A stretch of DNA of 64,000 bases. Source: Rhodanobacter thiooxydans. Lineage in GTDB: Bacteria > Pseudomonadota > Gammaproteobacteria > Xanthomonadales > Rhodanobacteraceae. Positions 1 through 9,198 of the stretch are shown here, piece by piece. Below the pieces are notes generated by a model. It saw nothing but the letters and a program-made list of their open reading frames with translations. It had not been told where the DNA came from and did not search any database. The position numbers and the translations under genes were made by a program. Each line of letters opens with the position of its first letter. Within the stretch, counting starts at the first letter, position 1. The stretch is from positions 2,604,001 to 2,668,000 of the forward strand of contig NZ_CP088923.1 of NCBI RefSeq assembly GCF_021545845.1, read 5' to 3'.

Positions 1-1619
<1,619 letters not shown>

Positions 1620-1689
1620 TTATCGCTGCCGCGTGGTGGTGGCCGCAATGCGACTCTCGGGTAGCGTGGGGAGCTTCACCCCTCCCCGG

Positions 1690-1716
1690 CCCTCCCCTGC
1701 TGCACGCAGGGGAGGG
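1690..1716. repeat. Inverted repeat, family D (CCCTCCCCTGC type)
   Basis: Perfect 11-bp arms CCCTCCCCTGC / GCAGGGGAGGG around a 5-bp loop, in the rarA-serS gap. A second copy with a 3-bp loop is at 55614-55638. Both lie in intergenic DNA. It may act as a weak transcription stop, but no T tract follows. Confidence 0.7.
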
Positions 1717-1814
1717 AGCAAGGCGGCCGGTTCAGCTGGCCAGCCTGCGCGCACTGCGACCCAGCCACCAAGCCATGGCGGCGACGAGCGGTGTGCAGCA
1801 CTGCCGCCTGGAGA

Positions 1815-1843
1815 GAGCATCGCCCGCAAGCGGGCTCCTACGC
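1815..1843. repeat. Half copy of repeat family A at the rarA stop codon
   Basis: The stretch has the core GCCCGCAAGCGGGC followed by TCCTACG. It matches one arm of the larger composite repeats found elsewhere in this window (12105, 16783, 27120, 47547, 53936). It overlaps the end of rarA and provides its TAG stop. Confidence 0.7.
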
Positions 1844-3193
1844 TTTGCGGACTTTCTTGCGGGCGGCGCGCAGGGCCAGCAGCTTTTCGCGCAGCTGCAG
1901 CTCCAGGCCGCGCTCGACCGGTTCGTAGAAGATGCTGCCGGCCAGCGCGTCGGGCAGGCATTGCTGGTCCAGCGCGATGCCGCCTTCGGCGTCGTGGTCG
2001 TACTGGTAGCCCTTGCCGTAGCCGAGGCCCTTCATCAATTTGGTGGGCGCGTTGCGCAGGTGCATCGGCACCTCCAGCGTGCCGCCCTGGCGCACCGCAT
2101 CGCGGGCCTTGTTGTAGGCCATGTAGGCGGCGTTGCTCTTCGGCGCGACAGCCAGCCAGATCGCCAGCTGGGCCAGGCCCAGCTCGCCCTCGGGGCTGCC
2201 CAGGCGCTCGTAGGTATCCCACGCATCCAGCGCCATGCGCCAGGCGCGCGGCTCGGCCAGGCCGACGTCCTCCACCGCCATGCGGGTCATGCGCCGGGCC
2301 AGGTACAGGGGGTCGACGCCACCATCGAGCATGCGGCACAGCCAGTACACCGCCGCGTCGGGATCGGACGAGCGCACCGACTTGTGCAACGCCGAGATCT
2401 GGTCGTAGAACTGCTCGCCCTGCTTGTCGAAGCGACGGGTGCGGTCGGCCAGTACCTGGGTCAGGGTCGCTTCGTCGATGCGGCGGTCTTCGGCCAGCTC
2501 GGCGGCGATTTCCAGCAGGGTCAGCGCACGGCGCACGTCGCCATCGGCGGCCTGGGCGATCGAGTCCAGCGCCTCCTCGCTCACCTGCAGCTGCAGCGCG
2601 CCGAGGCCGCGTTCGTCGTCCACCAGTGCGCGCTTCAGCGCCGCGATGATGTCGCCGGTGGACACCGGCTCCAGCACATGCACGCGGCAGCGCGAGAGCA
2701 GCGCGGAGTTCAGCTCGAACGAGGGGTTCTCGGTGGTGGCGCCGATGAAGATGATCACGCCGCGCTCGATGTGCGGCAGGAATGCGTCCTGCTGGGTCTT
2801 GTTGAAGCGGTGCACCTCGTCGACGAACAGCACCGTGCGCCGCCCTTGCGTGAAGTTCAGCTCGGCCTCGGCCAGCGCCTTGCGCACGTCCGGCAGGCCG
2901 GACAGCACGGCGGAAATCGCGCGGAAATCCGCGTCGGCGTAGCGCGCCACCAGCAGCGCCAGCGTAGTCTTGCCGCAGCCGGGCGGCCCCCACAGCACCA
3001 TCGAGTGGATCTTGCCGGCCTCCAGCGCGCGGCGCAGTGCCTTGTCCGGGCCGACCAGGCGCTGCTGGCCGACGATCTCGTCGAGGCTGCGCGGGCGCAT
3101 GCGTTCGGCCAGCGGCTTGAGCGCATCGGGTTCGGCGAACAGGCCGGCGCCGGGTGTGGGGACGGGACGGGGCATGCCCGTATGATACGTCAT
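1838..3193 (-). CDS. rarA: Replication-associated recombination protein A (AAA+ ATPase)
   Basis: RarA/MgsA, an AAA+ ATPase related to clamp-loader subunits that acts at stalled replication forks. The 451-residue length is normal. Walker A is visible as GPPGCGKTT near residue 60, Walker B as LFVDEVHRF near residue 120, and sensor 1 as GATTENPSF; the C-terminal half is the tetramerisation region. Start ATG at 3193. The stop codon TAG is formed by an arm of a dispersed repeat (GTAGGAGCCCGC). In E. coli and related bacteria lolA lies directly upstream; here an ~8 kb module separates them. Confidence 0.96.
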   Translation of the reverse strand: MTYHTGMPRPVPTPGAGLFAEPDALKPLAERMRPRSLDEIVGQQRLVGPDKALRRALEAGKIHSMVLWGPPGCGKTTLALLVARYADADFRAISAVLSGLPDVRKALAEAELNFTQGRRTVLFVDEVHRFNKTQQDAFLPHIERGVIIFIGATTENPSFELNSALLSRCRVHVLEPVSTGDIIAALKRALVDDERGLGALQLQVSEEALDSIAQAADGDVRRALTLLEIAAELAEDRRIDEATLTQVLADRTRRFDKQGEQFYDQISALHKSVRSSDPDAAVYWLCRMLDGGVDPLYLARRMTRMAVEDVGLAEPRAWRMALDAWDTYERLGSPEGELGLAQLAIWLAVAPKSNAAYMAYNKARDAVRQGGTLEVPMHLRNAPTKLMKGLGYGKGYQYDHDAEGGIALDQQCLPDALAGSIFYEPVERGLELQLREKLLALRAARKKVRKA

Positions 3194-3764
3194 GCCGCTG
3201 CTGCCCCATGGCGTGGCCAGGCGGCTATCGGGGCCACGCTGCCGCGTGCCGGGTCGACGACCGCCGCGCCCCGCGCGGCGGTCACACTTAGTCGGAGCGG
3301 ATTCCCACCGTCATCGTGTACTGGCGGTAGATGCCGTAGCCCACGCCACACAGTCCGGTGAGCGCGGCCAGGACATGGTGGTGCGGAACACCATGCCGCT
3401 GCAGGTGTTGGCCATGCCGTTCCGTAACCCGATCCCTAGCGGAGCCAGATAGGGCCCTGAAGGCCGACCGGCATCCGGCAGCGGCAGCACCTGTTGTGCT
3501 GCTGACAGATTTGACACAGCCGCTCAGTGCGACAAGCCGGCACGTTGAACCACCACAACAGGTCCGTCCGGGCGGCTGACTCCTGACATGGTATGCGTGC
3601 CCGCATAAGGGCTGCCTTGTCCAGCTCGATGCAGCCCACCTCGGGTGCTCAACGAAGCCCGTGTTTGTCCGGGCGGCGATCGGGCCGCCGCCACGCTGTT
3701 TCCCGTCGTCCTGTCCGGGCCCATCCCATGCAGCCATAGCATGGACAGGTGACGCTGGCAGCCG
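3194..3764. other. Gene-poor stretch at the left edge of the inserted module
   Basis: About 570 bp between rarA and the ribbon-helix-helix gene. Only short open frames are present. One minus-strand frame ends at 3288 with a hydrophobic tail (LAALTGLCGVGYGIYRQ) that could be a remnant of a membrane protein, but I cannot name it and neighbouring frames look equally degraded. I see no intact gene, repeat or RNA here. Confidence 0.4.
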
Positions 3765-3986
3765 CTAGCGCGTCCGCGACCTTTTGGCTGCAGTCGCGGT
3801 CTTTTCAGCAAGGTCGTACTCGCTTTGCCAGGAGTGTCCGGACTTCTGCTCGATATAGTCCCGGATCAGCTGACGCACCACCTGCGACGGCGTGGTGTCA
3901 TCTCCCGCACACAAGCGCTCGAACACCGCCTTCTTGCGTGGATCGATCAGGACAGTCAGGCGGGCCGTACGGCTTTCTGTTGGCAT
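3765..3986 (-). CDS. Ribbon-helix-helix (CopG/Arc-type) DNA-binding protein
   Basis: Small putative transcription regulator of 73 residues from the ATG at 3986; an upstream ATG at 4019 would give 84. The N-terminal segment RLTVLIDPRKKAVFERL has the alternating pattern of an RHH beta strand followed by helix A. TPSQVVRQLIRDYIEQ fits helix B. The C-terminal ~25 residues are basic. It is divergent from the hydrogenase-4-like operon starting at 4105, with an AT-rich perfect palindrome in the shared promoter region, so it is a plausible autoregulator and regulator of that operon (inference). The next coding DNA on this strand is rarA, more than 570 bp away. An antitoxin role is possible, but no toxin gene is visible next to it. 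Confidence 0.75.
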   Translation of the reverse strand: MPTESRTARLTVLIDPRKKAVFERLCAGDDTTPSQVVRQLIRDYIEQKSGHSWQSEYDLAEKTATAAKRSRTR

Positions 3987-4022
3987 GCGAGTATCATCGG
4001 CTGTACACTGAACCATCATCTT

Positions 4023-4041
4023 ATGATAATAAAATTATCAT
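4023..4041. promoter_or_regulatory. AT-rich palindromic operator candidate with overlapping -10 elements
   Basis: Perfect inverted repeat ATGATAAT-AAA-ATTATCAT in otherwise GC-rich DNA, located between the divergent RHH gene and the Ehr-like operon. Because it is palindromic, a -10-like hexamer GATAAT occurs on both strands, which suggests a bidirectional promoter overlapped by an operator. RHH proteins bind short palindromes as dimers of dimers. Binding itself is inferred. Confidence 0.6.
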
Positions 4042-4104
4042 GACAAACGTTCAGCCGGTACCGCTCAACAGCCGCTCAGCCAGCGACCTGCTCGAGTCCA
4101 CCGT

Positions 4105-6126
4105 ATGCATGGGGTAAGTGCACTGACGGCAACCACAACACTGACCGCGTTGCTGGGTCTGGTTGCTTCGTGGTTGCTGATTGGTGCACTCGGCCTGGTC
4201 CAGTCCAATCGCATCGGTTGGGTCGCACGCACACTGTTTCCGCTGGGCGCGTTGGTCGCGCTGGGCGTGGCCGGCATGGGCGCCGTGTCCCTGGGCACGG
4301 GCTTTGCCGCGCAGACCAGCGTGCTTGCCTTCGGCCTTCCAGACATGCCGTTTCATGTGCGTCTGGATGCGCTGTCAGGCTTCTTTTTGCTGCTGCTTGG
4401 AACTGCGGGGGCTGGCATCTCGATCTTCGCCGCCGGTTACTTCCGGCACGGCGAAGGTACGGCGCCGGGGCTGCTCTGCCTGCAGTACCACGTATTTCTG
4501 GCCAGCATGGCGCTGGTCGTGCTGGCCGATGACGCCTATCTGTTCATGGTGGCGTGGGAAACGATGGCGCTCAGTTCGTATTTCCTGGTGACCACCCAGC
4601 ACCGTATCCCGGAGATCCAGCGCGCCGGCTTCCTGTACCTGCTGATGGCGCACGTGGGAGCACTGGCACTGCTGCTTTGCTTCGGTGTGCTGCACGGCGG
4701 CAGCTGGCTGATGACGTTTGACTCGATGCGTGCAGCCACCCTGTCGCCGGCCTGGGCCGCGGCGGCCTTCCTGCTGGCCTTGTTCGGTTTCGGTGCCAAG
4801 GCGGGCCTGGTGCCCCTGCATGTGTGGCTGCCGGAAGCCCATCCGGCCGCGCCATCACCGGTGTCCGCGATGATGAGTGGCTTGATGCTCAAGGTGGCGG
4901 TCTACGGCATGTTGCGGATCAGTTTCGATCTGCTCCACGCCGGCCCATGGTGGTGGGGCATGCTGACGCTGACAGTGGGACTGGTCACGGCGCTGTTCGG
5001 TGCGGTGTTCGCTGCCGTACAGACCGACATGAAGCGGTTGCTGGCCTATTCCTCCATCGAGAACATCGGCCTGATCTTCGCTGCGCTTGGCCTGGCGCTG
5101 CTGTGCTACGCGTTCGACATGCGCCTGCTGGCGGCGTTGGCACTCGCCGCGGCGTTGCTGCATGCACTCAACCACGCACTGTTCAAGAGCCTGCTGTTTC
5201 TCGCCACCGGCTCGGTGCTGCACGCCACCCGCGAGCGTAGCCTGGGCAAACTCGGCGGGCTGATCCGGCGGATGCCATGGGTCGCCACGCTGGCCCTGGT
5301 CGGCACCCTGTCCCTCGCCGGGTTGCCACCGCTCAACGGTTTCGTTTCCGAATGGCTGCTGCTGCAGGCATTCCTGTCCACGCCGTCCATCCCGCATGCG
5401 TTCATCAACATGATCGTGCCGCTGGGCGCGGCCGTGGTGGCACTCACCGCCGCGCTGGCCGGCTACGTGATGGTCAAGTTCTACGGTGTCATATTTCTCG
5501 GCCAGCCACGCGAACCTTCACTGATGCAGGCCCACGATGCAGGTTGGCTCGAACGGGTGGGGCTGGCCTGGTTGGCGTTGGGCTGCATCCTCATCGGCGT
5601 GTTTCCGCAAGCCGCGCTGGATGCCATCGCCGGCGTGACCCAGACCCTGCTCGGCACCGTGATCCAGCGCGGCCCGGCGCCATGGTGGATCGCTCCGGTG
5701 GCGCAGGCGCAGGCTTCTTACAATGGCCTGTGGCTGCTGTTGGGCATGGCCGGCGTGATCGCGATGATGTTCGTGCTGGTACGGCGGATGTACCACGGTC
5801 GTGTGCGCCGGGTGCCACCATGGAATTGCGGTTACCCCGAGCTGACCCCGCGCATGCAGGACACCGCCGAAGGATTCGGTCAGCCGATCCGGCACATGTT
5901 CGGGCCGTTTTTCCGCATCGAGCGCGAATTGCCTGCAGCGGATGACCAGTTCCCGCATTACCGCATCCAGATCGATGACCATTTCTGGCATGGCCTGTAT
6001 CTTCCGCTGGCCCGCATCGTCGGCTGGCTGGCCGATGCGCTGTCCATGCTGCAGCGTGGCCGTCTGGCTATCTATCTGATGTACAGCTTCCTGACCCTGA
6101 TCGTCTTGCTGGTGTTCGTCCTGTGA
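4105..6126 (+). CDS. Hydrogenase-4 subunit B-like / NuoL-family proton-translocating subunit of an Ehr-like complex
   Basis: Antiporter-like membrane subunit (HyfB/HycC family, PF00361) of 673 residues with many transmembrane helices. Family features seen: the glutamate-bearing helix MVAWETMALSSYFLV, the lysine/histidine region GFGAKAGLVPLHVWLPEAHP, and KRLLAYSSIENIG. It should form one proton or sodium channel of a membrane-bound complex. First gene of a six-gene operon; it overlaps the next gene by 4 bp. The ATG at 4105 lacks an obvious Shine-Dalgarno, so the exact start is uncertain. HyfB-like is a family name here: the complex lacks a [NiFe] site (see the large subunit). Confidence 0.88.
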   Translation: MHGVSALTATTTLTALLGLVASWLLIGALGLVQSNRIGWVARTLFPLGALVALGVAGMGAVSLGTGFAAQTSVLAFGLPDMPFHVRLDALSGFFLLLLGTAGAGISIFAAGYFRHGEGTAPGLLCLQYHVFLASMALVVLADDAYLFMVAWETMALSSYFLVTTQHRIPEIQRAGFLYLLMAHVGALALLLCFGVLHGGSWLMTFDSMRAATLSPAWAAAAFLLALFGFGAKAGLVPLHVWLPEAHPAAPSPVSAMMSGLMLKVAVYGMLRISFDLLHAGPWWWGMLTLTVGLVTALFGAVFAAVQTDMKRLLAYSSIENIGLIFAALGLALLCYAFDMRLLAALALAAALLHALNHALFKSLLFLATGSVLHATRERSLGKLGGLIRRMPWVATLALVGTLSLAGLPPLNGFVSEWLLLQAFLSTPSIPHAFINMIVPLGAAVVALTAALAGYVMVKFYGVIFLGQPREPSLMQAHDAGWLERVGLAWLALGCILIGVFPQAALDAIAGVTQTLLGTVIQRGPAPWWIAPVAQAQASYNGLWLLLGMAGVIAMMFVLVRRMYHGRVRRVPPWNCGYPELTPRMQDTAEGFGQPIRHMFGPFFRIERELPAADDQFPHYRIQIDDHFWHGLYLPLARIVGWLADALSMLQRGRLAIYLMYSFLTLIVLLVFVL

Positions 6127-7076
6127 ACGCGCTCGCACCCGTCAGCCAGCTCGGCGGCGTGGTACTGGCCGTGGCACTGGCACCGCTGTTGGCCGGCTGG
6201 GTCGCCCAATGCCGGGCCTGGCTGCAGAGTCGGTCGGCCCCTTCCCTGCTGCTGCCCTACCGCACCTTACGCAAGCTGTTCCGCAAGGATGCGGCGCTGG
6301 CCACGCAGGCCTCGCCTTTGTTCCGCGCCACGCCCTACGCCGTGTTCGGCGCCATGGCCACGGCGGCGGCGATCATTCCCTCGGTGACCACCGACCTGCC
6401 CCTCGCCCGGGTGGCCGACGCCATCGCGTTGGTCGGCCTGTTCGCGACGGCACGCATGTTCATCGCCCTGGCGGCGATGGACATCGGCACGGTCTTCGGC
6501 AGCATGGGCGCGCGACGCGAGATGATGATCGGATTTCTCGCCGAGCCGGCGCTGCTGATGGTGTTGTTCAACGCGTTTCTGATGTTCGGCAGCACGGCGT
6601 TGCCCACCATCGTGAAAGGCACCCTGGACGCTGACGGGTTGACGTTGCATCCGAGCCTGGCCTTCGCCGGTGTCGCTTTCGTGATGGTGTTGCTGGCCGA
6701 GAACGCCCGTATTCCGATCGACAACCCCGGCACGCACCTTGAAGTGACCATGATCCATGAGTCCATGGTGCTGGAATATTCCGCGCGCCATCTGGCCCTC
6801 ATCGAATGGGCGTCCTGGTTGAAGCTGTTCAACTATGCGTGCATCGGTTTCACGCTGTTCGTGCCCTGGGGCATCGCGCCGCACACGGCCGGCCCATCGG
6901 GTTTGTTACTTGCCATCGTGTGGTTGCTGGTCAAGCTGGCCGTCGCCGGCGCGGTGCTGGCGGTGATTGAAACGGTCTCGGCCAAGCTGCGCATCTTCCG
7001 GGCGCCGGAGTTCCTGAGCATGGCGTTCCTGCTCGCCGTGCTGGGCCTGCTCGTTCACCTTCTGCTGCAATCCTGA
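6123..7076 (+). CDS. Hydrogenase-4 subunit C-like / NuoH-family membrane anchor
   Basis: NuoH/HyfC/HycD family, 317 residues, hydrophobic with about eight helices. This subunit connects the peripheral FeS arm to the ion-pumping helices. Family motifs include YRTLRKLFRKD near residue 45 and the charged segment ENARIPIDNPGTHLEVTMIH, matching the acidic quinone/loop region of NuoH relatives. It starts with ATG inside the end of the B-like gene (ATGTGA-type overlap at 6123-6126). The next gene follows directly after the stop, which indicates a tight operon. Confidence 0.9.
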   Translation: MNALAPVSQLGGVVLAVALAPLLAGWVAQCRAWLQSRSAPSLLLPYRTLRKLFRKDAALATQASPLFRATPYAVFGAMATAAAIIPSVTTDLPLARVADAIALVGLFATARMFIALAAMDIGTVFGSMGARREMMIGFLAEPALLMVLFNAFLMFGSTALPTIVKGTLDADGLTLHPSLAFAGVAFVMVLLAENARIPIDNPGTHLEVTMIHESMVLEYSARHLALIEWASWLKLFNYACIGFTLFVPWGIAPHTAGPSGLLLAIVWLLVKLAVAGAVLAVIETVSAKLRIFRAPEFLSMAFLLAVLGLLVHLLLQS

Positions 7077-7745
7077 ATGATGCCTCCACTCAACCTCGCC
7101 ACCCAGCTGCTGCACGTGCTCGCCGCCGGCCTGCTGATGATCTCGTTCTCCATGCTCGCCCAGCGGCGGACGCGGCGGCTGATCGTGCTGCTGGCCTGGC
7201 AGGGTGTGGTGCTGACCGCGTCCACGCTGCTGGTCGCCGTCACAGCGCACCTGCAGCATCTGTATTACTCCGCCGCGCTGACCCTGATCGAAAAGGTCTG
7301 GCTGATGCCGTGGATCCTGCTGCGGCTGATGCGTCGCCTGGGCATCGAGGGCGACAGCGATCCGCTGGTGAACATTCCCACCCTGATGCTGGTCGGGCTG
7401 GGTCTGGTGATCTTCGCGTTCGGGCTGGCCCAGCCGATCAGTTCGCTGGCCACCACGGTCACCCGACAGACGCTGGGCATTGCGATGGCGGTGATCCTGC
7501 TGGCCTTCCTGATGATGATTGCCCGCCACAAGGCGGTGACCCAGGTGATCGGTTTCCTGTCGATGGAGAACGGCTTGTTCTTCGCCGCCACCAGCACGAC
7601 CTATGGCATGCCGATGGTGATCGAGCTGGGTATTGCGCTCGATCTGCTGGTCGGCGTGTTCATTTTCGGCATCTTCTTCTTCCAGATCCGCGAGCAGTTC
7701 GACAGCCTCGACCTGCATCAGCTCGAAGCACTCAAGGAGGACTGA
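7077..7745 (+). CDS. Hydrogenase-4 component E-like membrane protein
   Basis: HyfE family, 222 residues, about seven hydrophobic segments. In E. coli, HyfE is an accessory membrane subunit resembling a NuoK-containing fusion. The segment VIGFLSMENGLFFAA carries the membrane glutamate typical of NuoK-like subunits. The start ATG immediately follows the stop of the C-like gene, and the F-like gene starts 1 bp after this stop. Function beyond ion translocation is not readable from sequence. Confidence 0.85.
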   Translation: MMPPLNLATQLLHVLAAGLLMISFSMLAQRRTRRLIVLLAWQGVVLTASTLLVAVTAHLQHLYYSAALTLIEKVWLMPWILLRLMRRLGIEGDSDPLVNIPTLMLVGLGLVIFAFGLAQPISSLATTVTRQTLGIAMAVILLAFLMMIARHKAVTQVIGFLSMENGLFFAATSTTYGMPMVIELGIALDLLVGVFIFGIFFFQIREQFDSLDLHQLEALKED

Positions 7746-7746
7746 C

Positions 7747-9198
7747 GTGGAGCTTGCGTGGGTGCTGGGTACTCCCCTGTTCGGTGCGATCGTGCTGGCC
7801 GTGCTCGGCGCGCGGCGCTCCGCCGCCGAACTCAACGTCGTGATCAGCCTGGCGACGTTGATCGCCGCCGCGGCGCTGGTACTCAGGATCATCGGCCAGG
7901 GTTCGATGACCGTGGCCCACGAACAGTTCTTCGTCGATCCGTTCAACGTGTTCCTGATCGCGCTGACTGCGCTGATCGGCTTCACCACGGCAGTGTTTTC
8001 GCGCCCCTACATGCGTATCGAACAGGATCACGGCCGGCTCAACACGCACCGCCTGCGGCTCTATCACAGCATGTACCAGCTGTTCATGGCCGCCATGCTG
8101 GTGGCGCTGTCGACCAACAACATGGGGCTGCTGTGGGTCGCGATGGAGGCGGCGACGCTGTCCACCGTGCTGCTGGTGTCGTTGTACCGTACCCGCGCCA
8201 GCATCGAGGCGGCCTGGAAATATTTCATCCTGTGCGGCGTCGGCATCGCGCTGGCGCTGTTCGGCACGATCCTGTTGTACTTCGCGGCGGAGCGGCTGCT
8301 CGGTGGCGAGGGCATGCGAGCGCTGTTGTGGACCCACCTCAACGCGGCGAAAGGGCAGCTCGATCCGACGGTGATCGGGCTCGCGTTCGTCTTCCTGCTG
8401 GTCGGCTACGGCACCAAGGTCGGTCTCGCCCCCCTGCACAACTGGCTGCCCGATGCCCACGCGGAGGGTCCCACCCCGGTCTCGGCGGTGCTGTCGGGGC
8501 TGCTGCTCAACGTGGCGATGTACGCCGTGGTCCGTTGCAAGATCCTTGCGGCCGGCGCGATGCACTCGGCGCTGCCCGGACGCATGCTGATGGCGTTCGG
8601 TTTGTTCTCGACGGTGCTGGCGGCGTTCCTGCTGTGGCGTCAACGCGACATCAAGCGCCTGTTTGGCTACTCCTCGATCGAGCACATGGGCATCATCACC
8701 TTTGCGTTCGGCATGGGCGGGCCGCTGGCAAATTTCGCCGCACTGCTGCACATGACGGTGCACTCGTTGACCAAGTCGGCGATCTTCTTCGCCGCTGGCC
8801 ATGCCTCGCAGATCGCGGGCACCCAGCGCATCGACGGCATCCGCGGCCTGCTGGCGGTGAGTCCCACCGTCGGCTGGGGATTGATGCTGGGCTCGCTGGC
8901 GATCCTCGGCACCCCGCCATTCGGCGTATTCACCAGTGAATACATGGTCCTGATCACGGCCATGCGCGACCATCCGTGGGCGACACCGTTCCTGCTCATC
9001 GCCCTGGCCGTGGCATTCGCCGCGATCTTCTTCAAGGTGCAGCCGATGGTATTCGGCGAAACGGATGCACGGCGCCTGCCGCACCCGCCGGCACTGGTGC
9101 CTGTGTTTGTGCACCTGTCGATCGTGCTGATGCTCGGCCTGTACATACCGCCGGCCCTGGCCCAGTGGTATCGGCTCGCCGCGAGCCTGATCGGATGA
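7747..9198 (+). CDS. Hydrogenase-4 subunit F-like / NuoM/N-type antiporter subunit
   Basis: Second antiporter-like subunit (HyfF family), 483 residues from a GTG start at 7747, preceded by AAGGAGGACTGAC, an excellent Shine-Dalgarno placed in the end of the previous gene. The longer open frame upstream overlaps the E-like gene and is rejected. Motifs: LWVAMEAATLSTVLLVS (membrane glutamate), YGTKVGLAPLHNWLPDAH (lysine helix), KRLFGYSSIEHMG. With the B-like protein, the complex has two antiporter-type channels. No HyfD homologue is present. The stop overlaps the large-subunit ATG by 3 bp. Confidence 0.88.
   Translation: MELAWVLGTPLFGAIVLAVLGARRSAAELNVVISLATLIAAAALVLRIIGQGSMTVAHEQFFVDPFNVFLIALTALIGFTTAVFSRPYMRIEQDHGRLNTHRLRLYHSMYQLFMAAMLVALSTNNMGLLWVAMEAATLSTVLLVSLYRTRASIEAAWKYFILCGVGIALALFGTILLYFAAERLLGGEGMRALLWTHLNAAKGQLDPTVIGLAFVFLLVGYGTKVGLAPLHNWLPDAHAEGPTPVSAVLSGLLLNVAMYAVVRCKILAAGAMHSALPGRMLMAFGLFSTVLAAFLLWRQRDIKRLFGYSSIEHMGIITFAFGMGGPLANFAALLHMTVHSLTKSAIFFAAGHASQIAGTQRIDGIRGLLAVSPTVGWGLMLGSLAILGTPPFGVFTSEYMVLITAMRDHPWATPFLLIALAVAFAAIFFKVQPMVFGETDARRLPHPPALVPVFVHLSIVLMLGLYIPPALAQWYRLAASLIG

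Noticed and set aside
1690..1716. Family D palindrome as a rho-independent terminator of rarA
   Set aside because: No T tract on either side; kept only as a repeat.
3288..3737. 149-codon minus-strand open frame with a hydrophobic tail
   Set aside because: No family similarity or ribosome site; parallel frames look equally degraded, so not called a gene.
3765..3986. Antitoxin of a toxin-antitoxin pair
   Set aside because: No toxin-like gene adjacent; the divergent operon is the more likely target.
4105..6126. DabB of an inorganic-carbon (DAB) pump
   Set aside because: No DabA (DUF2309) gene; neighbours are NuoH-, NuoCD- and NuoB-like subunits.
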